DNA of 45,122 bases. Origin: Acidobacteriota bacterium. GTDB taxonomy: Bacteria > Acidobacteriota > JAAYUB01. The stretch is taken from the NCBI GenBank assembly GCA_012517875.1, contig JAAYUB010000062.1, positions 1 through 45,122 on the forward strand, in the 5' to 3' direction. Shown in pieces: positions 24,885-31,750 of the stretch. The position numbers and the translations under genes are program-made. The first letter of the stretch is position 1. The number at the start of each line of letters is the position of its first letter. Under the pieces are notes generated by a model. That model saw nothing but the letters and a program-made list of their open reading frames with translations. It made no database searches and was not told the DNA's origin.

Positions 24885-24948
24885 TTTTTTCAGACGAAAC
24901 GGCTGCCGGCGTACCTTAATACCATCATCCTTGACGAGGAGTCAGCGC

Positions 24949-27900
24949 ATGGTTCCATCTGCCCGTCTGCATCTTCTGCCCGCTGCCCGTTACGGCCTGG
25001 CTGCGGGCCTCATGCTGGTGGTCCTGGCGGCCGTGGCCGCCGCCGAGGCGCCGGTCGACCGGAACGACCAGTTCACCGCCTACATCGGCACGAACGCCTT
25101 CCAGTTCTCGCCGCTCCACCCCGGCGGGCTCGGCCAGGTACGGCTGTTCACCGTCCTGAGCCACCCCGACGCGGCGCGTGACCGCGACTTCGGCCGGACG
25201 TTCTGGCGGCTGCGGATCACGGGACCGGGCGCTTCCGAGCAGATGGTCCGCTACGCCCGGGGCGCGGTCTGGCTCGACGACCAGGGCGCCGCGTACGCCG
25301 AGTTCTACTGGGACGGCCGCGACACCGAGGGGAATCTGGTCCCGGCCGGCGAGTACCGTTATACGTTCCAGGCGCGATTCGTCTCGAACCGGCTCAAGCT
25401 GGCCCAGCGGCCGGCGATCGCCCGCATGACCGCCGGCTATGACGATATCGAAGCGGAGCCCGACGTCGAGGAGGCGTTCGCCTCCACCGGCCGCGTGGTG
25501 GTCAATTACGGGCTGGATGAGGAGGGTGCCGCCTACAACCGTGAAAGCCGTGTGGGAGGCGCCTGTGCCCTCCAGCAGAACACGCCGCTGGCGAGCGGTT
25601 TCGGCTACAACTTTTACTACGGCTCCACCCACAGCCACTCCAATTACTCCGACGGCGGACAGGACCCCGGCAATTGCGCATCCGGCAACGCGAACGGTTC
25701 CGGCGCCTTCGGCCCGGACCAGGTCTACGACTACGCCCGCAACGCGGCCGGGATGGACTACTGGATCATCACCGACCACAACCACCTCTTCGAGGAGGCG
25801 GTCACCACCAGCAACCCGCCCCTGACCGAGGCCAAGGTGAAGCAGCGCTACGCCTACGGCCTGGCCGCCGCCGCTTCCGCCACGGTGGACGGCACCTTCG
25901 TCGCCCTGTGGGGCCAGGAGTTCGGCGTGCTGACGAACTCCGACCAGGGGCACGTGATCGTCATCGAAAGCCCCAAGCTGTTCGGCTGGGACTCCTGCTC
26001 CTCCTGCACCGGGTCCACCCCCGAGTGCAGCGCCGGCAGCAACTGCTACTTCGACGTCTACGTGCCGAAGCGGTACGCCTACCTCACCCTCTACGCCCGC
26101 TCGGTGCAGTACCCGTCCGCCGCCGGTGCGCTGGGTATCCTGTGCCACCCCGACAGCGGCCACTTCGACGGTTTCGCCTACAACGCCGACGCCGACGCCG
26201 CGATGCAGGGCATCGCCGTCCGGAGCGGCCTGGCGTTCTCGACCTCCGTCTACTGCGACGACGCCAACGTCGGCAGCTCCGACTATTTCGCCCGCTGGAT
26301 GACCGCCCTGAACAAGGGCTTCCACGTGGCCCCCACGGCCGAGCAGGATTCCCACTGCAACAATCACGGCGTGGCCGTGCCCACTCGGACGGTCTACCTC
26401 ATCCCCAACTCGCTGGCGCCGGTGCTCACCCGGGCCAACCTGATGAACGCCCACAAGGCGCGCCACTTTTTCGCCACCGAGGATCCCAACCTGCAGCTGA
26501 TTTTCGGCACCGCCGACAACAGCCACATCATGGGCGACATCTTCACGGCCGGGACGTCGGTGGACCTGCGGGTCGCCGCCCTCGATCCCGACGGCGAGAG
26601 CACCTACGCCATCGAGATCTGGCGCGGCCAGATCGGCGGCGGCGTGCTGACCAGCGCCTACAAGAGCTACAGCAGCCAGTCCGCCGTGACGCTGACCGAC
26701 GCCCCGGGCACAGGCACGTGGTACTACTTCGTCCACGTCACCCAGGCGGACGGACATGACGCCTACTCGGCCCCCATGTGGATCACCTTCGGCGGTACGC
26801 CGCCCCCCACCTATTCCATCGCGGGCAACGCCGGCGCCGCCGGGGCCGCCGTCACCGCCGGCGGCGTGTCCGCCACGGCCGACGCGAGCGGCAATTACAC
26901 CCTCGCCGGCCTGGCGGCGGGTACGTACACCGTCACGCCGTCCAAGAGCGGCTGCACCTTCACGCCGGCGACGCTGAGCGTCACCGTGGGGCCGAGCGCC
27001 ACCGGCAAGAACTTCACCGCCGCTTGCGGCGGCGGCGACACGGCGCTCACCAGCGGCGTCACGTTATCGGGCCAGAGCGTGGCCAAGAGCGCCTGGAAAT
27101 ACTACTTCATCACCGTTCCGGCGGGGGCCACCCAGCTTGTCCTCAAGACCACGGGGGCCAGCGCCGATGTGGACATCTACTCGAAGTACAACGCCAAGCC
27201 CACCAGCTCCAGCTACGACTGCCGGCCCTACTCCTCGTCGGGCAACGAGACCTGCACCCATGCCAATCCATCCGCCGGCACCTGGTGGCTGGGCGTCTAC
27301 GGCTACGCCGCCGGAACCTTTGCCGTCACTGGCACTGTCACCGCCGGCGGGACGACCTACTCCATCGCGGGCAGCACCGGCACCGCCGGCGCCACCGTCA
27401 CCGCCGGCGGCGCCACGGCGGTGTCCGACGCCAGCGGCAACTACACCCTCGCCGGCCTGGCGGCGGGCACGTACACCGTCACGCCGTCCAAAAGCGGCTG
27501 CACCTTCACACCGGCGACGCTGAGCGTCACCGTGGGACCGAATGCCACCGGCAAGAACTTCACCGCCGCCTGCGGCGGCGGCGACACGGCGCTCGCCAGC
27601 GGCGTCACGCTGTCGGGCCAGAGTGTGGCCCAAGGGGCTTGGAAATACTATTTCATCACGGTGCCGGCGGGCGCCTCCGCGCTGGAATTCAAGACCACCG
27701 GCGCCTCCGGCGACGTCGACATCTACTCGAAGTACAGCACCAAGCCCACCAGCTCGAGCTACGACTGCCGGCCCTACACCTCGTCGGGCAACGAGACCTG
27801 CACCCACGCCAACCCGTCGGCGGGCACCTGGTGGCTGGGCGTCTATGGCTATGCGGCCGCCAGTTTTGCGGTGACTGCGACGGTGGCCGGCGGGACCGCC

Positions 27901-28413
27901 GAGACGGAGCTGCTCGCCAACGTCGGCTTCGAGTCCATCACCGCCAGCACCAACTCGGCCCCGGACGGTTCGTGGGTGCGCTCTGCCTACACCGGCAGCA
28001 GCTTCAACGTGCTGGTGGCCAACGGCGCCTACCCCCATGCCGGCAGCGATCACGCCTACCTGGGCGTGAGCAACTCGTCGTCGCAAACGCTGGACTCCAA
28101 GGCGGTCACCATCCCGGCCGGCGCCACCGCGGCCACGCTGAGCTTCTGGCTGTCGGTGGTCACCAGCGAGACCGGGTCCACCGCCTATGACAAGCTGCTG
28201 GTGCAGCTCGTGAACGGCAGCGGCGCCGTGGTGGCGACACTAGCCACGCTGAGCAACCTGGACAAGACGGCAGGCGCCGGCACATACGCGCTCAAAAGTT
28301 ACAACGCGATCGCCTACAAAGGCCAGACCGTCAAGGTCCGGTTCAAGGCGACCAACGGCTCGTCCTACGCCACCACCTTCCGGGTGGACGACGTGAGCCT
28401 GAAATCACGCTGA
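24949..28413 (+). CDS. Secreted PHP/CehA-type metallohydrolase with duplicated C-terminal modules
   Basis: The 1154-residue exported protein has a signal peptide (about 1-32), then a beta domain ending in a FlgD-like strand pair (FYWDGRDTEGNLVPAGEYRY, about 95-145). A PHP-type metallohydrolase core follows: His228-x-His230 (STHSHSNYSDGG), Asp276-His277 (ITDHNH), Glu near 324 (GQEFGV), His near 400 (CHPDSG) and His near 469 (QDSHCNN), the ligand order of CehA/McbA-like enzymes. Two tandem modules (622-803, 804-984) each join a carboxypeptidase-regulatory-like beta domain to a pre-peptidase C-terminal domain (DVDIYSKY, WWLGVYGY). The last 170 residues form a jelly-roll resembling carbohydrate-binding modules. 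The substrate may be a phosphoester or ester. The ATG at 24949 follows CGAGGAGT; ATG 24931 has no such site. A terminator follows. Confidence 0.84.
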   Translation: MVPSARLHLLPAARYGLAAGLMLVVLAAVAAAEAPVDRNDQFTAYIGTNAFQFSPLHPGGLGQVRLFTVLSHPDAARDRDFGRTFWRLRITGPGASEQMVRYARGAVWLDDQGAAYAEFYWDGRDTEGNLVPAGEYRYTFQARFVSNRLKLAQRPAIARMTAGYDDIEAEPDVEEAFASTGRVVVNYGLDEEGAAYNRESRVGGACALQQNTPLASGFGYNFYYGSTHSHSNYSDGGQDPGNCASGNANGSGAFGPDQVYDYARNAAGMDYWIITDHNHLFEEAVTTSNPPLTEAKVKQRYAYGLAAAASATVDGTFVALWGQEFGVLTNSDQGHVIVIESPKLFGWDSCSSCTGSTPECSAGSNCYFDVYVPKRYAYLTLYARSVQYPSAAGALGILCHPDSGHFDGFAYNADADAAMQGIAVRSGLAFSTSVYCDDANVGSSDYFARWMTALNKGFHVAPTAEQDSHCNNHGVAVPTRTVYLIPNSLAPVLTRANLMNAHKARHFFATEDPNLQLIFGTADNSHIMGDIFTAGTSVDLRVAALDPDGESTYAIEIWRGQIGGGVLTSAYKSYSSQSAVTLTDAPGTGTWYYFVHVTQADGHDAYSAPMWITFGGTPPPTYSIAGNAGAAGAAVTAGGVSATADASGNYTLAGLAAGTYTVTPSKSGCTFTPATLSVTVGPSATGKNFTAACGGGDTALTSGVTLSGQSVAKSAWKYYFITVPAGATQLVLKTTGASADVDIYSKYNAKPTSSSYDCRPYSSSGNETCTHANPSAGTWWLGVYGYAAGTFAVTGTVTAGGTTYSIAGSTGTAGATVTAGGATAVSDASGNYTLAGLAAGTYTVTPSKSGCTFTPATLSVTVGPNATGKNFTAACGGGDTALASGVTLSGQSVAQGAWKYYFITVPAGASALEFKTTGASGDVDIYSKYSTKPTSSSYDCRPYTSSGNETCTHANPSAGTWWLGVYGYAAASFAVTATVAGGTAETELLANVGFESITASTNSAPDGSWVRSAYTGSSFNVLVANGAYPHAGSDHAYLGVSNSSSQTLDSKAVTIPAGATAATLSFWLSVVTSETGSTAYDKLLVQLVNGSGAVVATLATLSNLDKTAGAGTYALKSYNAIAYKGQTVKVRFKATNGSSYATTFRVDDVSLKSR
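26812..27898 (+). repeat. Tandem 546-bp duplication inside the PHP metallohydrolase gene
   Basis: Unit 1 (26812-27357) and unit 2 (27358-about 27898) are nearly identical over most of their length. Examples are the stretches encoding GNYTLAGLAAGTYTVTPSKS and SGNETCTHANPSAGTWWLG. The duplication is in frame and adds 182 residues. Differences are mostly synonymous or conservative, implying selection or gene conversion after a recent duplication. Confidence 0.9.
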
Positions 28414-28443
28414 TCGACGCAGACCAACGCCAACCTCGCCCGG

Positions 28444-28475
28444 GCGCGCCGGATGTATCCGGCGCGCTTTTTTTT
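28444..28475 (+). terminator. Intrinsic terminator after PHP metallohydrolase gene
   Basis: GCGCGCCGGAT (28444-28454) pairs with ATCCGGCGCGC (28457-28467); only GT lies between, so the effective loop is six bases after the first pairs open. Eight T residues follow. It is 30 bp after the stop codon. Confidence 0.92.
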
Positions 28476-28602
28476 CGGCGAAATCCCGCCGTTTGGTGCG
28501 GTCGAGCCATTTGAGGTAGAATGAGCTCGGCATCCGATTGAATCTTACGACCGCCGGCAGCCGGTCGTGGGCGGGCGGGCGAAGGTGTCCGGGAGGCGGC
28601 CG

Positions 28603-29019
28603 ATGCAGCACTGGCGACGGAACACCCTGACGGCGGTCGGCGCTGCGCTCCTGCTCTGGTACCTGTTCGTCTTCCTGATGCCGCGCGGCGGGCACCCGCA
28701 CCACCAGTTCGAGATGAAGGTCCGCTCCGTATTGCGGCACCTGGTGGCCGTGGCCCAGTATCAGGATCCGGCGGGTGTCCGGGCGGAGGCGGACAAGGTC
28801 CGAATCCTCGCCGGTCCCCACACCCGCTACACCCTGGCCGTCGAGGATCTGGGCGGGCACTATCGGTTCACCGCCACCCCGGCTGTCCGGGACTACGCCG
28901 CGCCGTGGTGGCGCCGCGCGCTGCTTCTCGATTTCGACGCGTGGCACTACCCGGTCTACACGGTGGATTCCGGCGAGGTGGTCCTGCGCGCCGACGGGCG
29001 GGTGGTGGAGGATTTCTAA
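28603..29019 (+). CDS. Small membrane-anchored protein of unknown function
   Basis: The 138-residue product has one strong hydrophobic helix near the N-terminus (TAVGAALLLWYLFVFLM, about 10-28) after a short basic stretch. A soluble mixed alpha/beta region of about 105 residues follows (VRSVLRHLVAVAQYQDPAGV, YTLAVEDLGGHYRFTATP, YPVYTVDSGEVVLRADG). It looks like a type II signal-anchor protein with its C-terminal part outside the cytoplasm. I do not recognise the family. The ATG at 28603 is preferred over 28567 because GGAGG lies six bases upstream. It is followed after 47 bp by the nitrilase gene on the same strand and may share its transcript, but no functional link is visible. Confidence 0.65.
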   Translation: MQHWRRNTLTAVGAALLLWYLFVFLMPRGGHPHHQFEMKVRSVLRHLVAVAQYQDPAGVRAEADKVRILAGPHTRYTLAVEDLGGHYRFTATPAVRDYAAPWWRRALLLDFDAWHYPVYTVDSGEVVLRADGRVVEDF

Positions 29020-29066
29020 TCTAATCCCGGCGGGACGGTGCGCCCGCCGGGGGAAGCGAGGCCGAC

Positions 29067-30089
29067 GTGCGCGACGCGTTCATCCGTTACCGGGCGGCCG
29101 TGGTCCAGGCCGCGCCAACGCTCTTCGACCGGGACGCCTCGACGGCGCAGGCGGTCCGGCTCATCGGCGAGGCGGCCGCCGGCGGCGCCCGGCTGGTGCT
29201 GCTCCCCGAGGCGTTCGTGCCCGGCTATCCGCGGGGGCTGAGCTTCGGGATGCGGGTGGGGAGCCGCAGCGCCGCGGGACGGCTCCTGTGGCAAACCTGC
29301 TGGGACAACGCCGTAACCGTGCCCGGCCCGGCGGCGGAGGCGCTCGGCGCGGCGTGCCGCGCGGCGGGCGTCCAGGCGGCGGTGGGCGTGGTGGAGCGCG
29401 ACGAGGCGTTTAGCCGCGGCACGCTCTACTGCTCGCTGCTGCACTTCGGTGCGGACGGCCGGCTGCTCGGCGTGCACCGCAAGCTCAAGCCCACCGGCGC
29501 GGAGCGGCTGGTCTGGGGGGAAGGAGACGGCAGCACGCTCGTCGTCCACGACACGCCGCTCGGCCGCATCGGCGGCCTGGTCTGCTGGGAGAACTACATG
29601 CCGCTCGCGCGGATGGTGCTCTACGCCCAGGGGGTCCAGGTGTACCTGGCGCCCACCGCCGACGCCCGCGACACCTGGGTGGCCACACTCCGCCACATCG
29701 CCTGCGAGGGGCGGTGCTTCGTCCTGGGGGCCAACCAGTACGTCACGCGAGCCATGTATCCGCCGGGGCTCCCGGGGCTGGAGGAGCTCGACGGGCAGCC
29801 GGAGACACTGTGCCGCGGCGGCAGCGCCATCGTCTCGCCCATGGGGGATGTGCTCGCCGGGCCGCTGTGGGATCAGGCCGGAATCTTGTTCGCCGACCTG
29901 GATCTCGGCGAGGTGGTCCGGGGCAAGCTCGACTTCGATGTAGCCGGCCACTACGCCCGCTCCGACCTGTTCCAGCTTCGTGTCGACACCCGGCCGAAAC
30001 CGCCGGTGGCGCGGCGACGTGTCCGCGGCGCCGACACTCCCGGCGCGGACGCGGCATCCGATCAGGAAACGACAAGGAGGCAAACATAA
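29067..30089 (+). CDS. Nitrilase-superfamily C-N hydrolase
   Basis: This cytoplasmic carbon-nitrogen hydrolase of 340 residues carries the complete Glu-Lys-Cys triad of the superfamily: Glu48 (LVLLPEAFVPGYPRG), Lys139 (HRKLKPTGAERLVWG) and Cys173 (GGLVCWENYMPLARM). The CWENYMPLAR pattern is that of branch 1 nitrilases (nitrile to acid plus ammonia) rather than omega-amidases. The length fits, and the C-terminus carries a basic, low-conservation tail of about 30 residues. The start is GTG at 29067, with GGGAAGCGAGG upstream. Its TAA stop overlaps the apparent ATA start of the Mop gene (shared ATAA), and the Mop Shine-Dalgarno AGGAGG lies in its last codons, so the two are translationally linked. 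Confidence 0.92.
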   Translation: MRDAFIRYRAAVVQAAPTLFDRDASTAQAVRLIGEAAAGGARLVLLPEAFVPGYPRGLSFGMRVGSRSAAGRLLWQTCWDNAVTVPGPAAEALGAACRAAGVQAAVGVVERDEAFSRGTLYCSLLHFGADGRLLGVHRKLKPTGAERLVWGEGDGSTLVVHDTPLGRIGGLVCWENYMPLARMVLYAQGVQVYLAPTADARDTWVATLRHIACEGRCFVLGANQYVTRAMYPPGLPGLEELDGQPETLCRGGSAIVSPMGDVLAGPLWDQAGILFADLDLGEVVRGKLDFDVAGHYARSDLFQLRVDTRPKPPVARRRVRGADTPGADAASDQETTRRQT

Positions 30090-30295
30090 ATCTCAGCGCC
30101 CGAAACGTCCTCAAGGGTACGGTTCAGGAGATCCACGCCGGCGCGGTGAACATGGAAGTGGTCCTCCGCCTGGCCGACGGAGTCGAGGTGGTTGCGATCA
30201 TCACCAAGACCGCCTGTGACCGTCCGGGTCTGACGGTAGGGAAACCGGCCTGCGCGGTGATCAAGGCATCCAACGTCATGGTCGCCGTCGACTGA
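30086..30295 (+). CDS. Mop/TOBE molybdopterin-binding protein with apparent ATA start
   Basis: The 69-residue protein matches single-domain molbindins (Mop), which bind molybdate or tungstate: NLSARNVLKGTVQEIHAGAV, NMEVVLRLADGVEVVAIITK, GLTVGKPACAVIKASNVMVA. Family members begin Met-x-Ile-Ser-Ala-Arg-Asn; here the equivalent is Ile(ATA)-Asn-Leu-Ser-Ala-Arg-Asn. AGGAGG (30075-30080) sits five bases before the ATA at 30086-30088, the normal place for a start. There is no ATG, GTG or TTG nearby upstream in frame, and the next in-frame ATG would remove about 20 residues of the fold. The ATAA overlap with the nitrilase stop mirrors the common ATGA junction. It is either a rare AUA start, a point mutation or a base-call error. 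The protein's own function is not in doubt. Confidence 0.85.
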   Translation: MNLSARNVLKGTVQEIHAGAVNMEVVLRLADGVEVVAIITKTACDRPGLTVGKPACAVIKASNVMVAVD

Positions 30296-30320
30296 CTGAA
30301 CGGCTAGCGCCACCTGTTAC

Positions 30321-30420
30321 GGTTGATTGTTGATCGTGGATCGTGGATCATGGATCATGGATCATGGAAGATCACCCTTCTTCCAACAATCAACTATCAA
30401 CCATCAACTATCAACAGATT
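30321..30420. repeat. Composite short-word array D, with inverted ends, in the yfiT leader
   Basis: GTTGATTGTTG (30322-30332) and its exact reverse complement CAACAATCAAC (30384-30394) flank GATCGTG/GATCATG heptamers. The right arm continues as ATCAACT/ATCAACC heptamers that end five bases before the Shine-Dalgarno CGGAGGT of the next gene. The whole can fold as a long imperfect hairpin in the mRNA leader. Confidence 0.8.
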
Positions 30421-30432
30421 CTCGGAGGTGTT

Positions 30433-30966
30433 ATGTCCGACCCTGACCTGAGATATCCCATCGGCCCGTTCACGCCGGAGGATTCCCTGTCCACGGAGCG
30501 GCGTGCCGCGCTCATCGAAGAGATCGCTGTCCAGCCGCTGCGGATCCGGGAGGCCGTCGCCGGCCTCGATGCGCTGCGTTGGGGCACGCCGTACCGTCCC
30601 GGCGGCTGGACGATCCGCCAGGTGGTGCACCATCTGGCCGATGCCCATCTCAACGCCTTCGCCCGGTTCAAGCTGGCCCTGACCGAGGACAATCCCACCA
30701 TCAAACCGTATGCCGAGAGCCGCTGGGCCGAGACGCCCGACGCCATCGCGGCGCCGGGCGAACTGTCGCTCAACCTGTTGGACGCGCTGCACCGCCGCTG
30801 GGCCATGCTGATGCGGACCATGGCGCCGGCGGATTTCCAGCGGACGGTCTATCATCCCGAGCGCCAGGCCAACCTGACGCTGGACTTCCTGCTGGCTCTC
30901 TACGCCTGGCACGGCCGGCACCACACCGCCCACATCACCGAGCTGCGCCGGCGGGAAGACTGGTGA
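30433..30966 (+). CDS. DinB/YfiT-like putative metal-dependent thiol transferase
   Basis: The 177-residue protein closely resembles Bacillus subtilis YfiT (DinB fold, four-helix bundle; bacillithiol-transferase group). Shared features are DLRYPIGPFTPEDS at the N-terminus, TPYRPGGWTIRQVVHHLADA, RFKLALTEDNPTIKPY, YHPERQANLTLDFLLALY and WHGRHHTAHITELRRR. The three metal-binding histidines of YfiT are in place (His67, His160, His164). It probably uses Ni or Zn to activate a thiol such as bacillithiol for conjugation to electrophiles; which thiol this organism has is unknown. The ATG at 30433 has GGAGGT a few bases upstream; the longer open frame (from 30343) runs through the word array and is not a real N-terminus. 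Confidence 0.92.
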   Translation: MSDPDLRYPIGPFTPEDSLSTERRAALIEEIAVQPLRIREAVAGLDALRWGTPYRPGGWTIRQVVHHLADAHLNAFARFKLALTEDNPTIKPYAESRWAETPDAIAAPGELSLNLLDALHRRWAMLMRTMAPADFQRTVYHPERQANLTLDFLLALYAWHGRHHTAHITELRRREDW

Positions 30967-31009
30967 CGGAACCGGGTGGTCACTCACTCAGATCACGGAT
31001 CCGGCGGAT

Positions 31010-31139
31010 GTTGAGGTTTGATGGTTGATCATTGATGGTTCGTGCTAGTAATTCGTAATCGTAATTCGTAATCGTAATCGTAATCGTGCTCGCGGCTCGA
31101 TGTCCGAAGTCCGATTTCCGATATCCGATGCCCGACGCC
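31010..31139 (+). repeat. Composite short-word array E
   Basis: Blocks in order: GTTGAGGTTTGATGGTTGAT (about 31010-31036), GGTTCGTGCTAGTAATTCG, five or more TCGTAAT/CGTAAT words, GTGCTCGCGGCTCG, then TCCGAAG/TCCGATT/TCCGATA/TCCGATG heptamers. The order of the TCGTAAT block, a GCTCG-rich block and a CCGA-rich block is that of arrays B and H. The 784-bp gap 30967-31750 contains this array, a palindromic repeat at 31293, array F and no gene I can support. Confidence 0.85.
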
Positions 31140-31292
31140 TGAGATGCCGGCACATCGACTGCATCCGGTTACGCGCCCGGGCCCGTCAGGGACGGAATTC
31201 ATTGTGCCCACCCGGTCGGTTTCCGGGATGCCCGATGTCGCCCCGGCGGGGCTCTGGTGATTCGTTCAACCAACGTGCGCATCACCACTGGA

Positions 31293-31311
31293 CCAGGGGC
31301 TGCGCCCCTGG
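31293..31311. repeat. Palindromic hairpin CCAGGGGCTGCGCCCCTGG
   Basis: A perfect 8-bp stem, CCAGGGGC with GCCCCTGG, encloses the loop TGC. It is followed by GCTATTGCCTTCCGTCCC and TACGGGCCGGG, which resemble interspersed hairpin elements seen in several large bacterial genomes. There is no T-run, so it is not an intrinsic terminator. Element boundaries are unclear, perhaps 31220-31350. Confidence 0.5.
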
Positions 31312-31490
31312 CTATTGCCTTCCGTCCCTACGGGCCGGGCGCCTGACTCTATGCAGGTGATCGGTAACTGGGGACGTCAAATGGAATAATTTGTTATGGT
31401 TGATTGCTTATCATTTTTTTCAGCGATTCGGAGACGAGTCGGGCGTTGCTGAGATGTGGGACCCGGGTCGTGAGACATGGATCCGTTGGC

Positions 31491-31697
31491 CAGGGCCCGG
31501 AACCCAGGTTCCAGGTCCGAAATCCGATGTCCGAATTCCCATGTCCGATGTCCGCGTTTCGGGAACGAGCCTTGAGTCTCGATTACGATTGCGATCACGA
31601 TTACGAGTTCCGATCACGAATCACGAGCACGAACTCATAATTCGCAACCCTCAACTCTCACCGAATGAGAACGAGCCCCGAGCCTCGAACCTTGCTT
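31491..31697 (-). repeat. Composite short-word array F (inverted polarity)
   Basis: Read on the minus strand: GGTTCGAGGCTCGGGGCTCG with TTCTC; GTGAGAGTTGAGGGTTG; GAGTTCGTGCTCGTGATTCG and further CGTGAT/CGTAAT words; ATCGAGACTCAAGGCTCG with TTCCC; TCGGACA/TCGGATT heptamers; then GGACCTGGAACCTGGGTTCC. The block order matches B and H, but no minus-strand gene lies to its right, so its polarity relative to genes is the exception. It ends about 50 bp before valS. Confidence 0.85.
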
Positions 31698-31750
31698 TTG
31701 CTAAGCGGCTGGAGTAGAGTAACTCTCTTTATTCTCTTGAGGAAGCGATC

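Noticed and set aside
24869-24890. Intrinsic terminator formed by GTGAT-CGGC-ATCAC plus seven T
   Set aside because: The stem is only five pairs, it lies upstream of a divergent gene rather than after a gene end, and the CRP-like reading is a better fit.
30343-30432. Longer N-terminus for the YfiT-like protein
   Set aside because: The extension is the translation of array D, and a strong Shine-Dalgarno lies just before the ATG at 30433, where YfiT homology begins.
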